From: a virus
IMG/VR virus record: IMGVR_UViG_3300043433_000128
Location: 1-60,147 of that record
Reading direction: 5' to 3' (one strand)
DNA length: 60,147 bases
Shown here piece after piece: positions 29,401 through 36,259 of the stretch (position 1 is its first letter; the number at the start of each line of letters is the position of its first letter). Both the position numbers and the translations under genes were made by a program. A model generated the notes under the pieces. The model ran no database searches, was not told the origin of the DNA, and worked only from the letters and a program-made list of their open reading frames with translations.

Positions 29401-29430
29401 GTCAAAGAATCTTAAATTTTTATATGCCAT
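26428..29430 (-). CDS. 7: Baseplate wedge protein, gp7-like
   Basis: At 1000 aa and placed after gp6, it matches T4 gp7 (1032 aa) in size and order. The gp7 call rests mainly on this synteny. Residues 195-270 hold a conserved-looking helical segment (LAPDWLLLNQKRKELLLQ, then FIGTYKAILNAIDFFGYSN), as in wedge proteins that contact gp6. The C-terminal end has PKD/Ig-like segments, for example HVTFSFDTTN followed by WTLKN and GDYNIELELTDVNGN. A small ORF separates it from gp6. It should form part of the six wedges of the baseplate. Confidence 0.65.
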   Translation of the reverse strand: MAYKNLRFFDSESNDLNLLYSSEKNIWEGVCYLPNVSVGLYETLTIYILEEVVGPLGNTKFVTPISENLGTSSFKFEFFSGYDFSEDIFLYSTKNNDGQLEIQRDSIQTFTLLDSSESSGVNSNGVKIINNSLPLSPIKCNVALMSNEDNFHTRLLDITEIDANGNETLIATIRIYGETEEEDERLAVLLSNIGMTLSPEDYMILKDSDIKELAPDWLLLNQKRKELLLQASTIKPFIGTYKAILNAIDFFGYSNLTLKEYWLNINEQSENFGKLKAVAVPNQDAVGFLADKNKGHELPSSNLKKTSRFSIVYRLNEADGGVDEWDIPTVKESTDYSPDEVLIKLYGLKNKLQKDFLPLQAKIVDITGEGDYFSQFNLNVWNNQHSIKVQNAGQNVDFSRFPKERQLFIEDLRKVDYRLTGIYQDFGALTNTDREQISESIQNFYNGYYNTDMSTFNTLVGIPVGCPVILNAESFIDSWDSAEFSYMDADDTGNHLLTWENWWKQGIYEMEWIISGPNGYLKSFRGGVGYVDNAGEFHPEYQQFPIVLPYTGNYSVELAIYDLYNVRSSYKAADYFEVKSKNVEVYGLFQRMLPKLNWNQYKYSYDVAGSDWDWSRENTADIDSIIATYYLTLDRANYVHDVENGVEFSTVRRYVDNSTVSGFNETAGPYQWKELKTHIWNDGEEVNWDMMRVGADINSSFKFDIRQDMGHSNQYSTMYIKQIDPVTNIEITDTYQITSTYPTGSTDLTAWINVANELSGLSATAHPLFSKFNFNPVLVDNNGDGINDECTYILAVAQEPSRTHDFSSVGFLVSGVVDSIILTAPGTGYSPGLNQPTVYGTGSGLTIDIFSDIAGAIDTFGISNQGFGYTINDLVKIPTGGGDAEFEIASLISGGVIVAGSEIHFTSYNPDFNDICIIDTHMEVNMLNHVTFSFDTTNMPGIVSQKWTLKNISQNIDDIYYSNMWLTYLFKHKGDYNIELELTDVNGNKNTINKNILKII

Positions 29431-29432
29431 TT

Positions 29433-29702
29433 TTATTTAACTTTTTTATCGTTCTTTCTAATAGTAAACGATTTGTATGCTTTTAAGTATGTTACTGAAT
29501 CTACCCAGTCCGCAACAACATGCTGGATTAGGATTATAAAGTCATTCATTGTATCATTCCTTTGTATGTATTTAGATACTGAATTTATAAGCATGTTTTC
29601 ACGGTAGTCATTTCCTTCATGAAGCCTTTGGTCCACTGCAGATAATCTACTGTCATATGATTTTACCTTTCGTACTCTAAATAAATTACTAAATAAATCC
29701 AT
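29433..29702 (-). CDS. Small protein between gp6 and gp7
   Basis: The 89-residue basic protein (RVRKVKSYDSRLSAVDQRLH near the start) is mostly helical, with a Trp-containing central helix and a Lys-rich end. I do not recognise it. Its ATG overlaps the stop of gp6 (TAATG) and gp7 starts three bases after its stop, so the three are probably translated together. It may be a small wedge component or assembly factor; this is inference from position. Confidence 0.65.
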   Translation of the reverse strand: MDLFSNLFRVRKVKSYDSRLSAVDQRLHEGNDYRENMLINSVSKYIQRNDTMNDFIILIQHVVADWVDSVTYLKAYKSFTIRKNDKKVK

Positions 29703-31522
29703 TATAGTGCTTTTCTATTTTGTGCTTGTACTCTACTAAAAATAGTATTCGGTACTGGTGGCTCATCAAAGTAAATTGAAAGTGCTGCCATTTCTCCCAT
29801 TTTCGCGTCATCTAAAACAACTGCTCCATCTCGATCTTTCCAACCTCCTCTGAATAAAGCAACCTCTTCTTTCTCAAGAATAATATCACCAAAAGAATCA
29901 AGGTTAATTACATTTTCTGGTAAAGCAGCTCCTTGTTCAAAGTTTACATTATTTACAGTAACAGTTCTTTTAAAGAATACGTATCTTTGTTTTCCATTTC
30001 CTATATCTTCAAGAATTGGAGTACTTGGTGTAACTGTAACAGTTTCACTTGTGTAATATCCATTTCGTCTAGCAGTTTCCTCTTTCTCTGAAACAAATCT
30101 AACATTTACTGAATCAATACCCTCAACTCCTTCTAAAAGAGCAATAATATCTGATTTTGGTAAACGATCTCTTCTTGTGATATTAATTAAATAGTCCGAT
30201 ATTTTAGAACGAATAGAAGTATAAAGATTTGCTTTATTGAATCCTTCGAAATAACGAACTTTAATATCCATTCTAAATAATTGAACTTTGGGTTCAACAA
30301 TTTTTACTTCAGTTGTTACCATTTGTTGTCCTGATTCCTCAAGAACTTTTAATATTCCGTTCTTCTCATCTTCAGAAAAGAAAAACTCTTCTTGATTAAT
30401 ATTAAAATAATCATTGTTTTTTGTAAGTTTTCTTGCAGTGTCTGGCAACATGAACAAATAAATTACATTATCATCATCAATATAACCATCTTCTGTTGTA
30501 TTGTACGCATCTAAATAAGAGAACATTCCATATCTTGAAAGAAATGATTCATAATTTTCAGGAGTAGCTAAAACAAAAGAGTGACTTTGCATTGGTGCAA
30601 TTAATTTAGTCAACTCAATAGGCTCTGGATCAGAACCCATAACAGGTGCTGTTGTGAATGATGCTTCTAATAATTGATTCAAATTATACGAATTTCCTAA
30701 AGAATCGAATCCTTCAGTTTCAAATTTAAAACCAAGGTCTTTAGAACCTGTTAAATTACCTTTAGATCCTTCAGTGATTACGTATTCAATACTAATACTA
30801 GAACCTTCAGGTGGAATCATACCAAAAGAACCATTTCCAAAATAAATATCAAGTCCTCCAGTAATACCGGTTTTAACCATATATCCTTTAGTATTGGCTT
30901 TCATGTCATACAGCGAATCATATTTTGTCCAAAGTTCGCTATTAACACTAACTTTAACCGAATGGTGATCTGTATTCTTTTTGATAATTAAATTAAATGA
31001 TTGTAATTTAGCACCAGTACCTGTAACTCCCTGTTTCTCAACTTTACCTTGAACAACCGGAATATAAATATATTCTGGGTTGCTTTTTTCAATTCTAAAT
31101 TGATCGTTGTTTGTTTTTAAAACGTAAGGTAAATTATTTTTAGTCGACTTAATAATTGTATTCGCTGGAATATTGATGGAGTCTCCTGCTATTTCATTAA
31201 AAGCACTAGTATTTAATCTTACTTTAATTTCTCCAATTGCTGAAGTTCCTCTAAATGGGTCATGACCTGCAAGTCTTGCAAGTCCATATATAGATTCTGG
31301 ATTTTGAGCTGTTAAAATGTTTTGCTCAACTGTAGCATCTTCAATGTAAAAGAAAACTAAGTTTGTAAGTTCTGTTAATACCTCAATAATTTGAGCGAAC
31401 GGTGATGATGTTGAAAACAAATCACCAGATCGACCATATAATCTACTAATATATGTCTTGGTATCAGCCAACATTTCGCTAGATTTAATCCTAGCCTTTG
31501 ATAAAAATTTAAGTTCTGCCAT
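29702..31522 (-). CDS. 6: Baseplate wedge protein gp6 (baseplate J family)
   Basis: This is the inner wedge protein whose dimers form the baseplate ring. The N-terminus (SSPFAQIIEVLTELTNLVFFYIEDA, about residues 40-64) and following NPESIYGLARLAGHDPFRGTSA are typical of gp6/baseplate J proteins, and a C-terminal GVEGIDSVNVRFV segment near residue 470 fits the same family. Its 606 residues are close to T4 gp6 (660). It directly follows gp25, the standard partner order in contractile tails. Confidence 0.87.
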   Translation of the reverse strand: MAELKFLSKARIKSSEMLADTKTYISRLYGRSGDLFSTSSPFAQIIEVLTELTNLVFFYIEDATVEQNILTAQNPESIYGLARLAGHDPFRGTSAIGEIKVRLNTSAFNEIAGDSINIPANTIIKSTKNNLPYVLKTNNDQFRIEKSNPEYIYIPVVQGKVEKQGVTGTGAKLQSFNLIIKKNTDHHSVKVSVNSELWTKYDSLYDMKANTKGYMVKTGITGGLDIYFGNGSFGMIPPEGSSISIEYVITEGSKGNLTGSKDLGFKFETEGFDSLGNSYNLNQLLEASFTTAPVMGSDPEPIELTKLIAPMQSHSFVLATPENYESFLSRYGMFSYLDAYNTTEDGYIDDDNVIYLFMLPDTARKLTKNNDYFNINQEEFFFSEDEKNGILKVLEESGQQMVTTEVKIVEPKVQLFRMDIKVRYFEGFNKANLYTSIRSKISDYLINITRRDRLPKSDIIALLEGVEGIDSVNVRFVSEKEETARRNGYYTSETVTVTPSTPILEDIGNGKQRYVFFKRTVTVNNVNFEQGAALPENVINLDSFGDIILEKEEVALFRGGWKDRDGAVVLDDAKMGEMAALSIYFDEPPVPNTIFSRVQAQNRKAL

Positions 31523-31534
31523 CTTATTTATATT

Positions 31535-31888
31535 TTATACATATAGTCCAATTCCATATCTACCATCGATAGTTATGTCAATAAAGACCATATTTCTTTC
31601 TGTTTCTTGTGTAAATTCAACGCTTACACTAACTGGATATTTATACGAAAGTGGACAATATCTATCAATCCCAGCTTCAATCATCCCCTGTAACATCGTA
31701 TCATTATATCTAAATGAATAAACATAATCCTCAATGTTTAATCCAAAATCAGCATTCCCCATAACCTCTCCTTTATTCGTAAAAATAAGTGTTTCGATTT
31801 GGGTTAATAGCATTTGAATATCATCATCTGCTTGTAATTGTTCTGCATCAAAGTTCGGATCGCCCAGCGCTTTTATATATAATTCCAT
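31535..31888 (-). CDS. 25: Baseplate wedge protein gp25 (GPW/gp25 family)
   Basis: This small wedge core protein nucleates the sheath together with gp6 and gp53. The sequence has the family signature: a helix with LLTQIETLIFTNKGEVMG, then ADFGLNIEDYVYSF (residues about 27-58). At 117 aa it is the usual length (T4 gp25: 132). A TATATATT sequence lies before its ATG. It is immediately followed by gp6. Confidence 0.92.
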   Translation of the reverse strand: MELYIKALGDPNFDAEQLQADDDIQMLLTQIETLIFTNKGEVMGNADFGLNIEDYVYSFRYNDTMLQGMIEAGIDRYCPLSYKYPVSVSVEFTQETERNMVFIDITIDGRYGIGLYV

Positions 31889-31904
31889 AGTAATATATAT
31901 TTGT

Positions 31905-32735
31905 TTAAGAATGCATCATCCAGTCGGTACCTTCGTCTGATTTAATTTCTTCGATTAATTTGTCAAGTTCATCTTCGCCTAGACCTTTAATTAAATCTGG
32001 GTTAACTTGAATATTTCCAGGAAGCGTAAATCCAAATATTCCTAGTTTTTGTCCTAAAGAAATTTTGATTTTTGCTGCACAATATCTAAAGAAAGCCTCA
32101 TCTTGGAAAAGTGCACATTCTGGGATTGTTTCATAAACATTAAGAATTACATTTTTCTTAGGAGATTCTCCGGTAAATCTTAACTCATGTGTTAATTGGT
32201 TATAGTTATAACTTAATGGATTCTTCATGATTTGACGTGCTAAATCAAAGAAACTCTCGTTAATTACAAAATATTGTAAATTTTCAGCAGCAGCTCCAGT
32301 TTTAGTTCCACCATACATTCCTCCCATTAACATTCTTTCAATCGCAAAATCACCTTGAGTCCAGTTAATATCTTGAGATCCTCCCCAGTTAGAACCAACT
32401 TCTCCTAATCCATAAACTGAATACACTTCATTCCCTCCAGTTACTGGATCCATTCCAGGTAAGGTAAAACTTCTTGTCTTTTTAAAATGATCTGTTGAAA
32501 ATAATTCGATCGGTAAAACCATAAAGTTTTCTCGAACTGAATATTCATAGTTTTTATAGAACCATTTTTTAGCTCTTTTAACTATATTTTGAACTTCACT
32601 TTTAGGTAAATTCATTGGAATCATACAAGATCCTGTAATTTCGTCAGCTAATTCGTTAACAAACTCATTAAAACATCCACTATCCCATGTTGGATCCACT
32701 AAAGAATTTTGACCTCCTACTATTATTTCGCTCAT
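31905..32735 (-). CDS. Virion protein, possibly neck protein (gp13-like)
   Basis: The 276-residue protein has an N-terminal helical segment (SEVQNIVKRAKKWFYKNYEYSV, about residues 46-67), a central Gly-rich loop region (GGMYGGTKTGAAAE), a beta part, and an acidic C-terminal helix (GLGEDELDKLIEEIKSDEG). The N-terminal helix with a Trp-Phe-Tyr face is reminiscent of T4 gp13-type neck proteins, but the match is weak. It lies just before gp25. A virion component is likely; the gp13 assignment is a guess. Confidence 0.55.
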   Translation of the reverse strand: MSEIIVGGQNSLVDPTWDSGCFNEFVNELADEITGSCMIPMNLPKSEVQNIVKRAKKWFYKNYEYSVRENFMVLPIELFSTDHFKKTRSFTLPGMDPVTGGNEVYSVYGLGEVGSNWGGSQDINWTQGDFAIERMLMGGMYGGTKTGAAAENLQYFVINESFFDLARQIMKNPLSYNYNQLTHELRFTGESPKKNVILNVYETIPECALFQDEAFFRYCAAKIKISLGQKLGIFGFTLPGNIQVNPDLIKGLGEDELDKLIEEIKSDEGTDWMMHS

Positions 32736-32750
32736 CTTATTATTTTATTT

Positions 32751-34043
32751 TTATATTGCCTGTGATTTAACGATTTCGACATCATTAAATTTTGCAAGTT
32801 TTTTATCAAACATACCCTCTCTGAAGATACCACCGTTCATAGTTCCTTTAAATGTTCCTTTACCATATACATAGCAATCGCTTGCAATACAAGATCCATG
32901 AACATAGGATCCATCAATTTTTGAACTGTTAATCTGTGTTGATGAATAAAAATTACAATAATGAATATCTGATCCATTAACGTCACATCCATACATATCA
33001 CACTCGGTGAATTCTCCTCTTAGAAAACAATCTACAAATTCATAACCTCTAAGATCTACACAATATTCTAATCGACCGTTTTTGACTTGAATTCTACCAG
33101 AATCCGAATCATAGTTAATATGTCCTTTAGAAAGATCGCCATGTGTAAATAGTTTCATCACTCTTTCTTTTACACTTTGCCAATAAAGATCGACTACTTT
33201 TGCATCTTCTTTTAAATCAACTGTAAATTTAACATCTTTCCAATTTTTTGAAATTGTTTTCCAATCTTTACGCGCATCAATAATTCTCTTATTTTCTGAA
33301 ATTATCTTTTTAAGCTCGATCGCATTTAATGAAGTGAAATCGGTATTTTCAGTTGATTTCCATAATTGAAGTAGGAACTGGTCAACTAAATGCAATATTG
33401 TAGTTGTTTTCTTTTCCCAATCTGCACCACCAACATATCTAAATTCAAGATAGTTTTTGTGTCTTTTATCGAAATTGATACCATAATATTTAGTATCTGG
33501 GTAAATAAAGTTTTGTTGGTTAATATAATTTCCATCAAAGAAATAAGTATCTTCTTTTGGAAGTACAAATTTGATAGATTTAGCATATGCTGAATTTTCT
33601 CTTTTTGGAAAGAACTTAAATACCTGCTCTTCATTAAAATCAAGAATAAATTTAAGAACATTCATTTTTGAAATTCTGTATTTATTCTCTATTTTAGATT
33701 TATCAAAAGAAAGGTTTAAGTGGATTGACGATCTGTCATTTGTATAGCCATTTTCTTCGATCCATTTACAAACATTGATAATCATCAATCTTGCTGCAAA
33801 ATATGGAAGAGCACCAGTAACAAGCTCTAATAATTTGGCTCCACCCGACATGTCAGGTTCAATTTTAAATTCATCTTGCGTTACTTCAAAGTCACTATGT
33901 GCCTTGTCTTCAACATGAATCTTTTTGCCTAGTAGTTTTGCTAACTTTTTAGCAGTTTCGTCTGCACTAAAATTTGAATAGAATTCAAATTCAACACCAA
34001 CTAAGGCGTTTTGTAAAACGTTTGAATCGTTTAGGTTATTCAT
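32751..34043 (-). CDS. Amidoligase-like enzyme fused to a pentapeptide-like beta-helix
   Basis: Residues 1-215 fit the COOH-NH2 amidoligase (glutamine synthetase/GCS-like) pattern: VGVEFEF (15-21), EPDMS then LLELVTGALP (62-80), SIHLNLSF (106-113) and YLEFRYVGG (198-206). These acidic and basic positions correspond to ATP/metal and substrate sites in that fold, which joins amino and carboxyl groups. Residues about 325-405 contain repeats such as LRGYEFVDCFLRGEF and CDMYGCDVNGSDIHYCNF, like a right-handed pentapeptide beta-helix. It has its own late-type promoter and lies in the tail block, which suggests virion-related modification. Substrate unknown. Confidence 0.6.
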   Translation of the reverse strand: MNNLNDSNVLQNALVGVEFEFYSNFSADETAKKLAKLLGKKIHVEDKAHSDFEVTQDEFKIEPDMSGGAKLLELVTGALPYFAARLMIINVCKWIEENGYTNDRSSIHLNLSFDKSKIENKYRISKMNVLKFILDFNEEQVFKFFPKRENSAYAKSIKFVLPKEDTYFFDGNYINQQNFIYPDTKYYGINFDKRHKNYLEFRYVGGADWEKKTTTILHLVDQFLLQLWKSTENTDFTSLNAIELKKIISENKRIIDARKDWKTISKNWKDVKFTVDLKEDAKVVDLYWQSVKERVMKLFTHGDLSKGHINYDSDSGRIQVKNGRLEYCVDLRGYEFVDCFLRGEFTECDMYGCDVNGSDIHYCNFYSSTQINSSKIDGSYVHGSCIASDCYVYGKGTFKGTMNGGIFREGMFDKKLAKFNDVEIVKSQAI

Positions 34044-34068
34044 TATTATCTAGATATTATTACTTAAG

Positions 34069-34084
34069 TTAAGTTATATATCTA
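34069..34084 (-). promoter_or_regulatory. Putative late promoter of the amidoligase-like gene
   Basis: The minus strand reads TAGATATATAACTTAA, 25 bases before the ATG at 34043. It shares ATATATAACTTAA with the site before the S1 gene. Confidence 0.55.
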
Positions 34085-34096
34085 AAATAAAATAAC

Positions 34097-34906
34097 CTAT
34101 ACCATAGAATCAAGCTTTGCTTGTAACTTTTTTAAGGTCTTTTGATAATCTACAATTGACTTTCTTTTCCATTCAATATTCATTTGTTTCCAAGAAGCGA
34201 TTCTTTTAGCGATTCCATTATCACGCTCTGAATTATAGAATGACTCGTCATTATTGTAGTTTTTAGCAGCATCTCTACTTACAATTTCATCCCACGTTGG
34301 CCATTCATACCATGATTCTTTAGAATTATCTTTAATAGATTGAACGACTTCAGCATCAGTTAATTTAGAATTTGTTTCAGCATCTTCAGTTGCTCTTTTA
34401 ATTCTAACTTCGTAGTTCTGAATTTCTTGGTTAAGTTTTTCAAGCTTAGACATTTTCTTAATCTTCTCAGAGTATTCTTTTGAAATTTCGCTAGCTCCTG
34501 TTTTAGGGATATTTGTTTTAACAATATATCTATAGTGAAGTCTTTGGATATTGTGACCACCTGCATAAATTGCTTCGGTCATAAAACTATAAGTAGTTCC
34601 TTCTCTTTGGATTTGAGAAGAGATTTCAATATTTCCTTTAGCACTTTTGCGAACATTAAGTGTTATTAGTGAATCTGTTGGTAGAGTATACATCTCTATA
34701 GATTTAACCATATCATAGATTAAGTTTAATCTGGCGCTTTCTCTATCATACTTAGTGAATTCCTGTTTGAACGTTTCAACAAACCATTTTTCAGTAGCAG
34801 CTACCATCTCGACGATTGTAGGTTCCAATGAATCTAATATAACGTTAACTATATTATTTTGATTGGATTCGTTAATGAATTGTCCGTATGTTTTGAATTT
34901 GTTCAT
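34097..34906 (-). CDS. Putative internal head protein with capsid-targeting N-terminus
   Basis: The protein begins MNKFKTYGQFINESNQ; TYGQFINE matches TYQEFIAE of the T4 capsid-targeting sequence, with a possible prohead-protease cut after INE. The remaining 255 residues are charged and largely helical with two coiled-coil stretches (SEKIKKMSKLEKLNQEIQNY near 150; the Lys-rich C-terminus). I chose the ATG at 34906; an upstream TTG (34945) would add 13 residues that hide this motif and run into the promoter-like element. It is preceded by the terminator of S1 and one of three shared intergenic elements. No enzymatic motif is visible. Confidence 0.7.
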   Translation of the reverse strand: MNKFKTYGQFINESNQNNIVNVILDSLEPTIVEMVAATEKWFVETFKQEFTKYDRESARLNLIYDMVKSIEMYTLPTDSLITLNVRKSAKGNIEISSQIQREGTTYSFMTEAIYAGGHNIQRLHYRYIVKTNIPKTGASEISKEYSEKIKKMSKLEKLNQEIQNYEVRIKRATEDAETNSKLTDAEVVQSIKDNSKESWYEWPTWDEIVSRDAAKNYNNDESFYNSERDNGIAKRIASWKQMNIEWKRKSIVDYQKTLKKLQAKLDSMV

Positions 34907-34918
34907 ATTGTATTTATC

Positions 34919-34943
34919 TTTTAATTTATATGTAAATATAAAC
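34919..34943 (-). promoter_or_regulatory. Shared intergenic element, copy A (promoter-like)
   Basis: The minus strand has TTTATATTTACATAT followed by AAATTAAAA, 13 bases before the ATG at 34906. The same sequence occurs at 50205-50228 and 54231-54255. TATATTTA resembles the Bacteroidota -7 box TAnnTTTG. Confidence 0.5.
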
Positions 34944-34972
34944 AAAAAAACCCAGATCCGAAAATCTGGGTT
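34943..34972 (-). terminator. Rho-independent terminator after the S1 gene
   Basis: On the minus strand AACCCAGAT pairs with ATCTGGGTT around a six-base loop and is followed by a T-run. Confidence 0.9.
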
Positions 34973-34982
34973 GTTAAATTTA

Positions 34983-35000
34983 TGTTAAAGTTATTAACAA
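34983..35000 (-). repeat. TTGTTAATAACTTTAAC element, copy A
   Basis: Minus-strand ATTGTTAATAACTTTAAC directly follows the S1 stop codon. Closely similar copies follow two other stop codons (50275-50288 and 54294-54308), each about 50-75 bases before a copy of the promoter-like element. Confidence 0.6.
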
Positions 35001-35001
35001 T

Positions 35002-36213
35002 TTATAGTTTTAAGAAAACTTTTCTTGTATCAACTTCAATTCTTATAACCTGAACGGTGATGTTATCATTTTTTGAAATTGAATTAATTTCAATACCATC
35101 AGGTAATTCAGATACGTGTAATAATCCAACAATACCATCTCCAATGTCAACGAATACTCCGTAATCCTTAACAGATTTTATAGTACCTTTAACTTCCACT
35201 GGGAATGATTTGTATTTATTTGCAATCTCCTTCCATGGATCTACTGTTTCAACATACTCTAATTGAGTTAATGTGATTTTCTCATCAGTGATGATTTCTT
35301 TTACAATAAAAGTAATCTCGTCACCTGGATTAATTTCTCTTGCTTTATGTTTCTTCGCAAATTCAGGGTTTAAGTCATTTGCATGGATCATTCCAGTTAA
35401 ACAACCATCAAACTCAACGAATACTCCGTATTTAGCAGAACCTGTAACGTTTCCAGTTTTAGTTTCTCCCATATTACTTCTAAGTTCTTCAACTTTACCA
35501 GGGATCAGTGCTTGTAAGTATTTTCTATGTGAAACGATTACTGTACCTCTTTCTGGAGAGTAACTCATAGGAACTACATACATTTGAGTGTTCAATACTG
35601 ATTCAAAGTCTGCAAGTTTGTTAATTCCTGCAAGAGAACCTGGCATGAAACAGTCAATACCTTGTACATTTACGAAATAACCTCCATTTGGAATCATTCC
35701 AGTTACTGTTCCAATATAAGCAGTGTTTTGTGTTTCTGCTGATTGTAACATTTTTCTTAATGCCGCTGCTTTGATTCCAGCTTCAACTGAACCTACGATA
35801 AATCCTCTTGAGTTTGAGCTTCTATCTGCAACGATTTCAACTGCTAATTTCTCTCCTGGGATTAATCTTGCTTTAGAGATTTTCGACTCTCTATTTACAT
35901 CAACATATACCATTTCTCTGTGGCCAATATCGATTGAAGCCCATTCTTGGTCAACTGAATATACAGTACCTGTATGAGTTTCTCCGATAACAACATTAAA
36001 TACTTGTGGTTCTGTTGATTCGAATCTTTCCATTAAATCAAGTAATTCTTGAGCATATGGAGCTCTTGAATAAACTTTAACACCAGCTGGCGCCTTAATG
36101 TGTAAATTTGGTTTTCTGAAGTTTGTTGGGCAATCTGCCAAATGTGCATCCCAATCAAAATCGGGATTTCCTTCAGTTGGGAATTGTTTTTTTGTTTTAA
36201 CGCCTTGTGACAT
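35002..36213 (-). CDS. rpsA: Ribosomal protein S1 homologue with four S1 domains
   Basis: Four S1/OB repeats are visible: about 77-145 (GETHTGTVYSVDQEWASIDIG), 165-232 (YIGTVTGMIPNGGYFVNV), 250-318 (KTGNVTGSAKYGVFVEFDG) and 338-403 (VKGTIKSVKDYGVFVDIGDG). The last two keep the canonical RNA-binding strands. At 403 aa it is shorter than six-domain cellular S1. It should bind mRNA and possibly the 30S subunit, influencing which messages initiate. It has its own late-type promoter and a strong terminator, so it is a single-gene unit inside the tail block. Nothing resembles a virion-assembly motif. It could instead be an RNA-binding protein without ribosome contact. Confidence 0.88.
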   Translation of the reverse strand: MSQGVKTKKQFPTEGNPDFDWDAHLADCPTNFRKPNLHIKAPAGVKVYSRAPYAQELLDLMERFESTEPQVFNVVIGETHTGTVYSVDQEWASIDIGHREMVYVDVNRESKISKARLIPGEKLAVEIVADRSSNSRGFIVGSVEAGIKAAALRKMLQSAETQNTAYIGTVTGMIPNGGYFVNVQGIDCFMPGSLAGINKLADFESVLNTQMYVVPMSYSPERGTVIVSHRKYLQALIPGKVEELRSNMGETKTGNVTGSAKYGVFVEFDGCLTGMIHANDLNPEFAKKHKAREINPGDEITFIVKEIITDEKITLTQLEYVETVDPWKEIANKYKSFPVEVKGTIKSVKDYGVFVDIGDGIVGLLHVSELPDGIEINSISKNDNITVQVIRIEVDTRKVFLKL

Positions 36214-36239
36214 TGTTTTAATTTTAAAAAGGTTAATAA

Positions 36240-36255
36240 TTAAGTTATATATTTA
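36240..36255 (-). promoter_or_regulatory. Putative late promoter of the S1 gene
   Basis: The minus strand reads TAAATATATAACTTAA, 26 bases before the ATG at 36213. Confidence 0.55.
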
Positions 36256-36259
36256 TTTT

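Noticed and set aside
34904-34945. TTG start at 34945 for the head-like protein
   Set aside because: It would place 13 extra residues across the promoter-like element and hide the MNKFKTYGQFINE start.
34983-35000. DnaA-box-like TTATTAACA sites as a replication origin
   Set aside because: Each has a mismatch to TTATnCACA, occurs singly and lies after a stop codon; a regulatory element is more likely.
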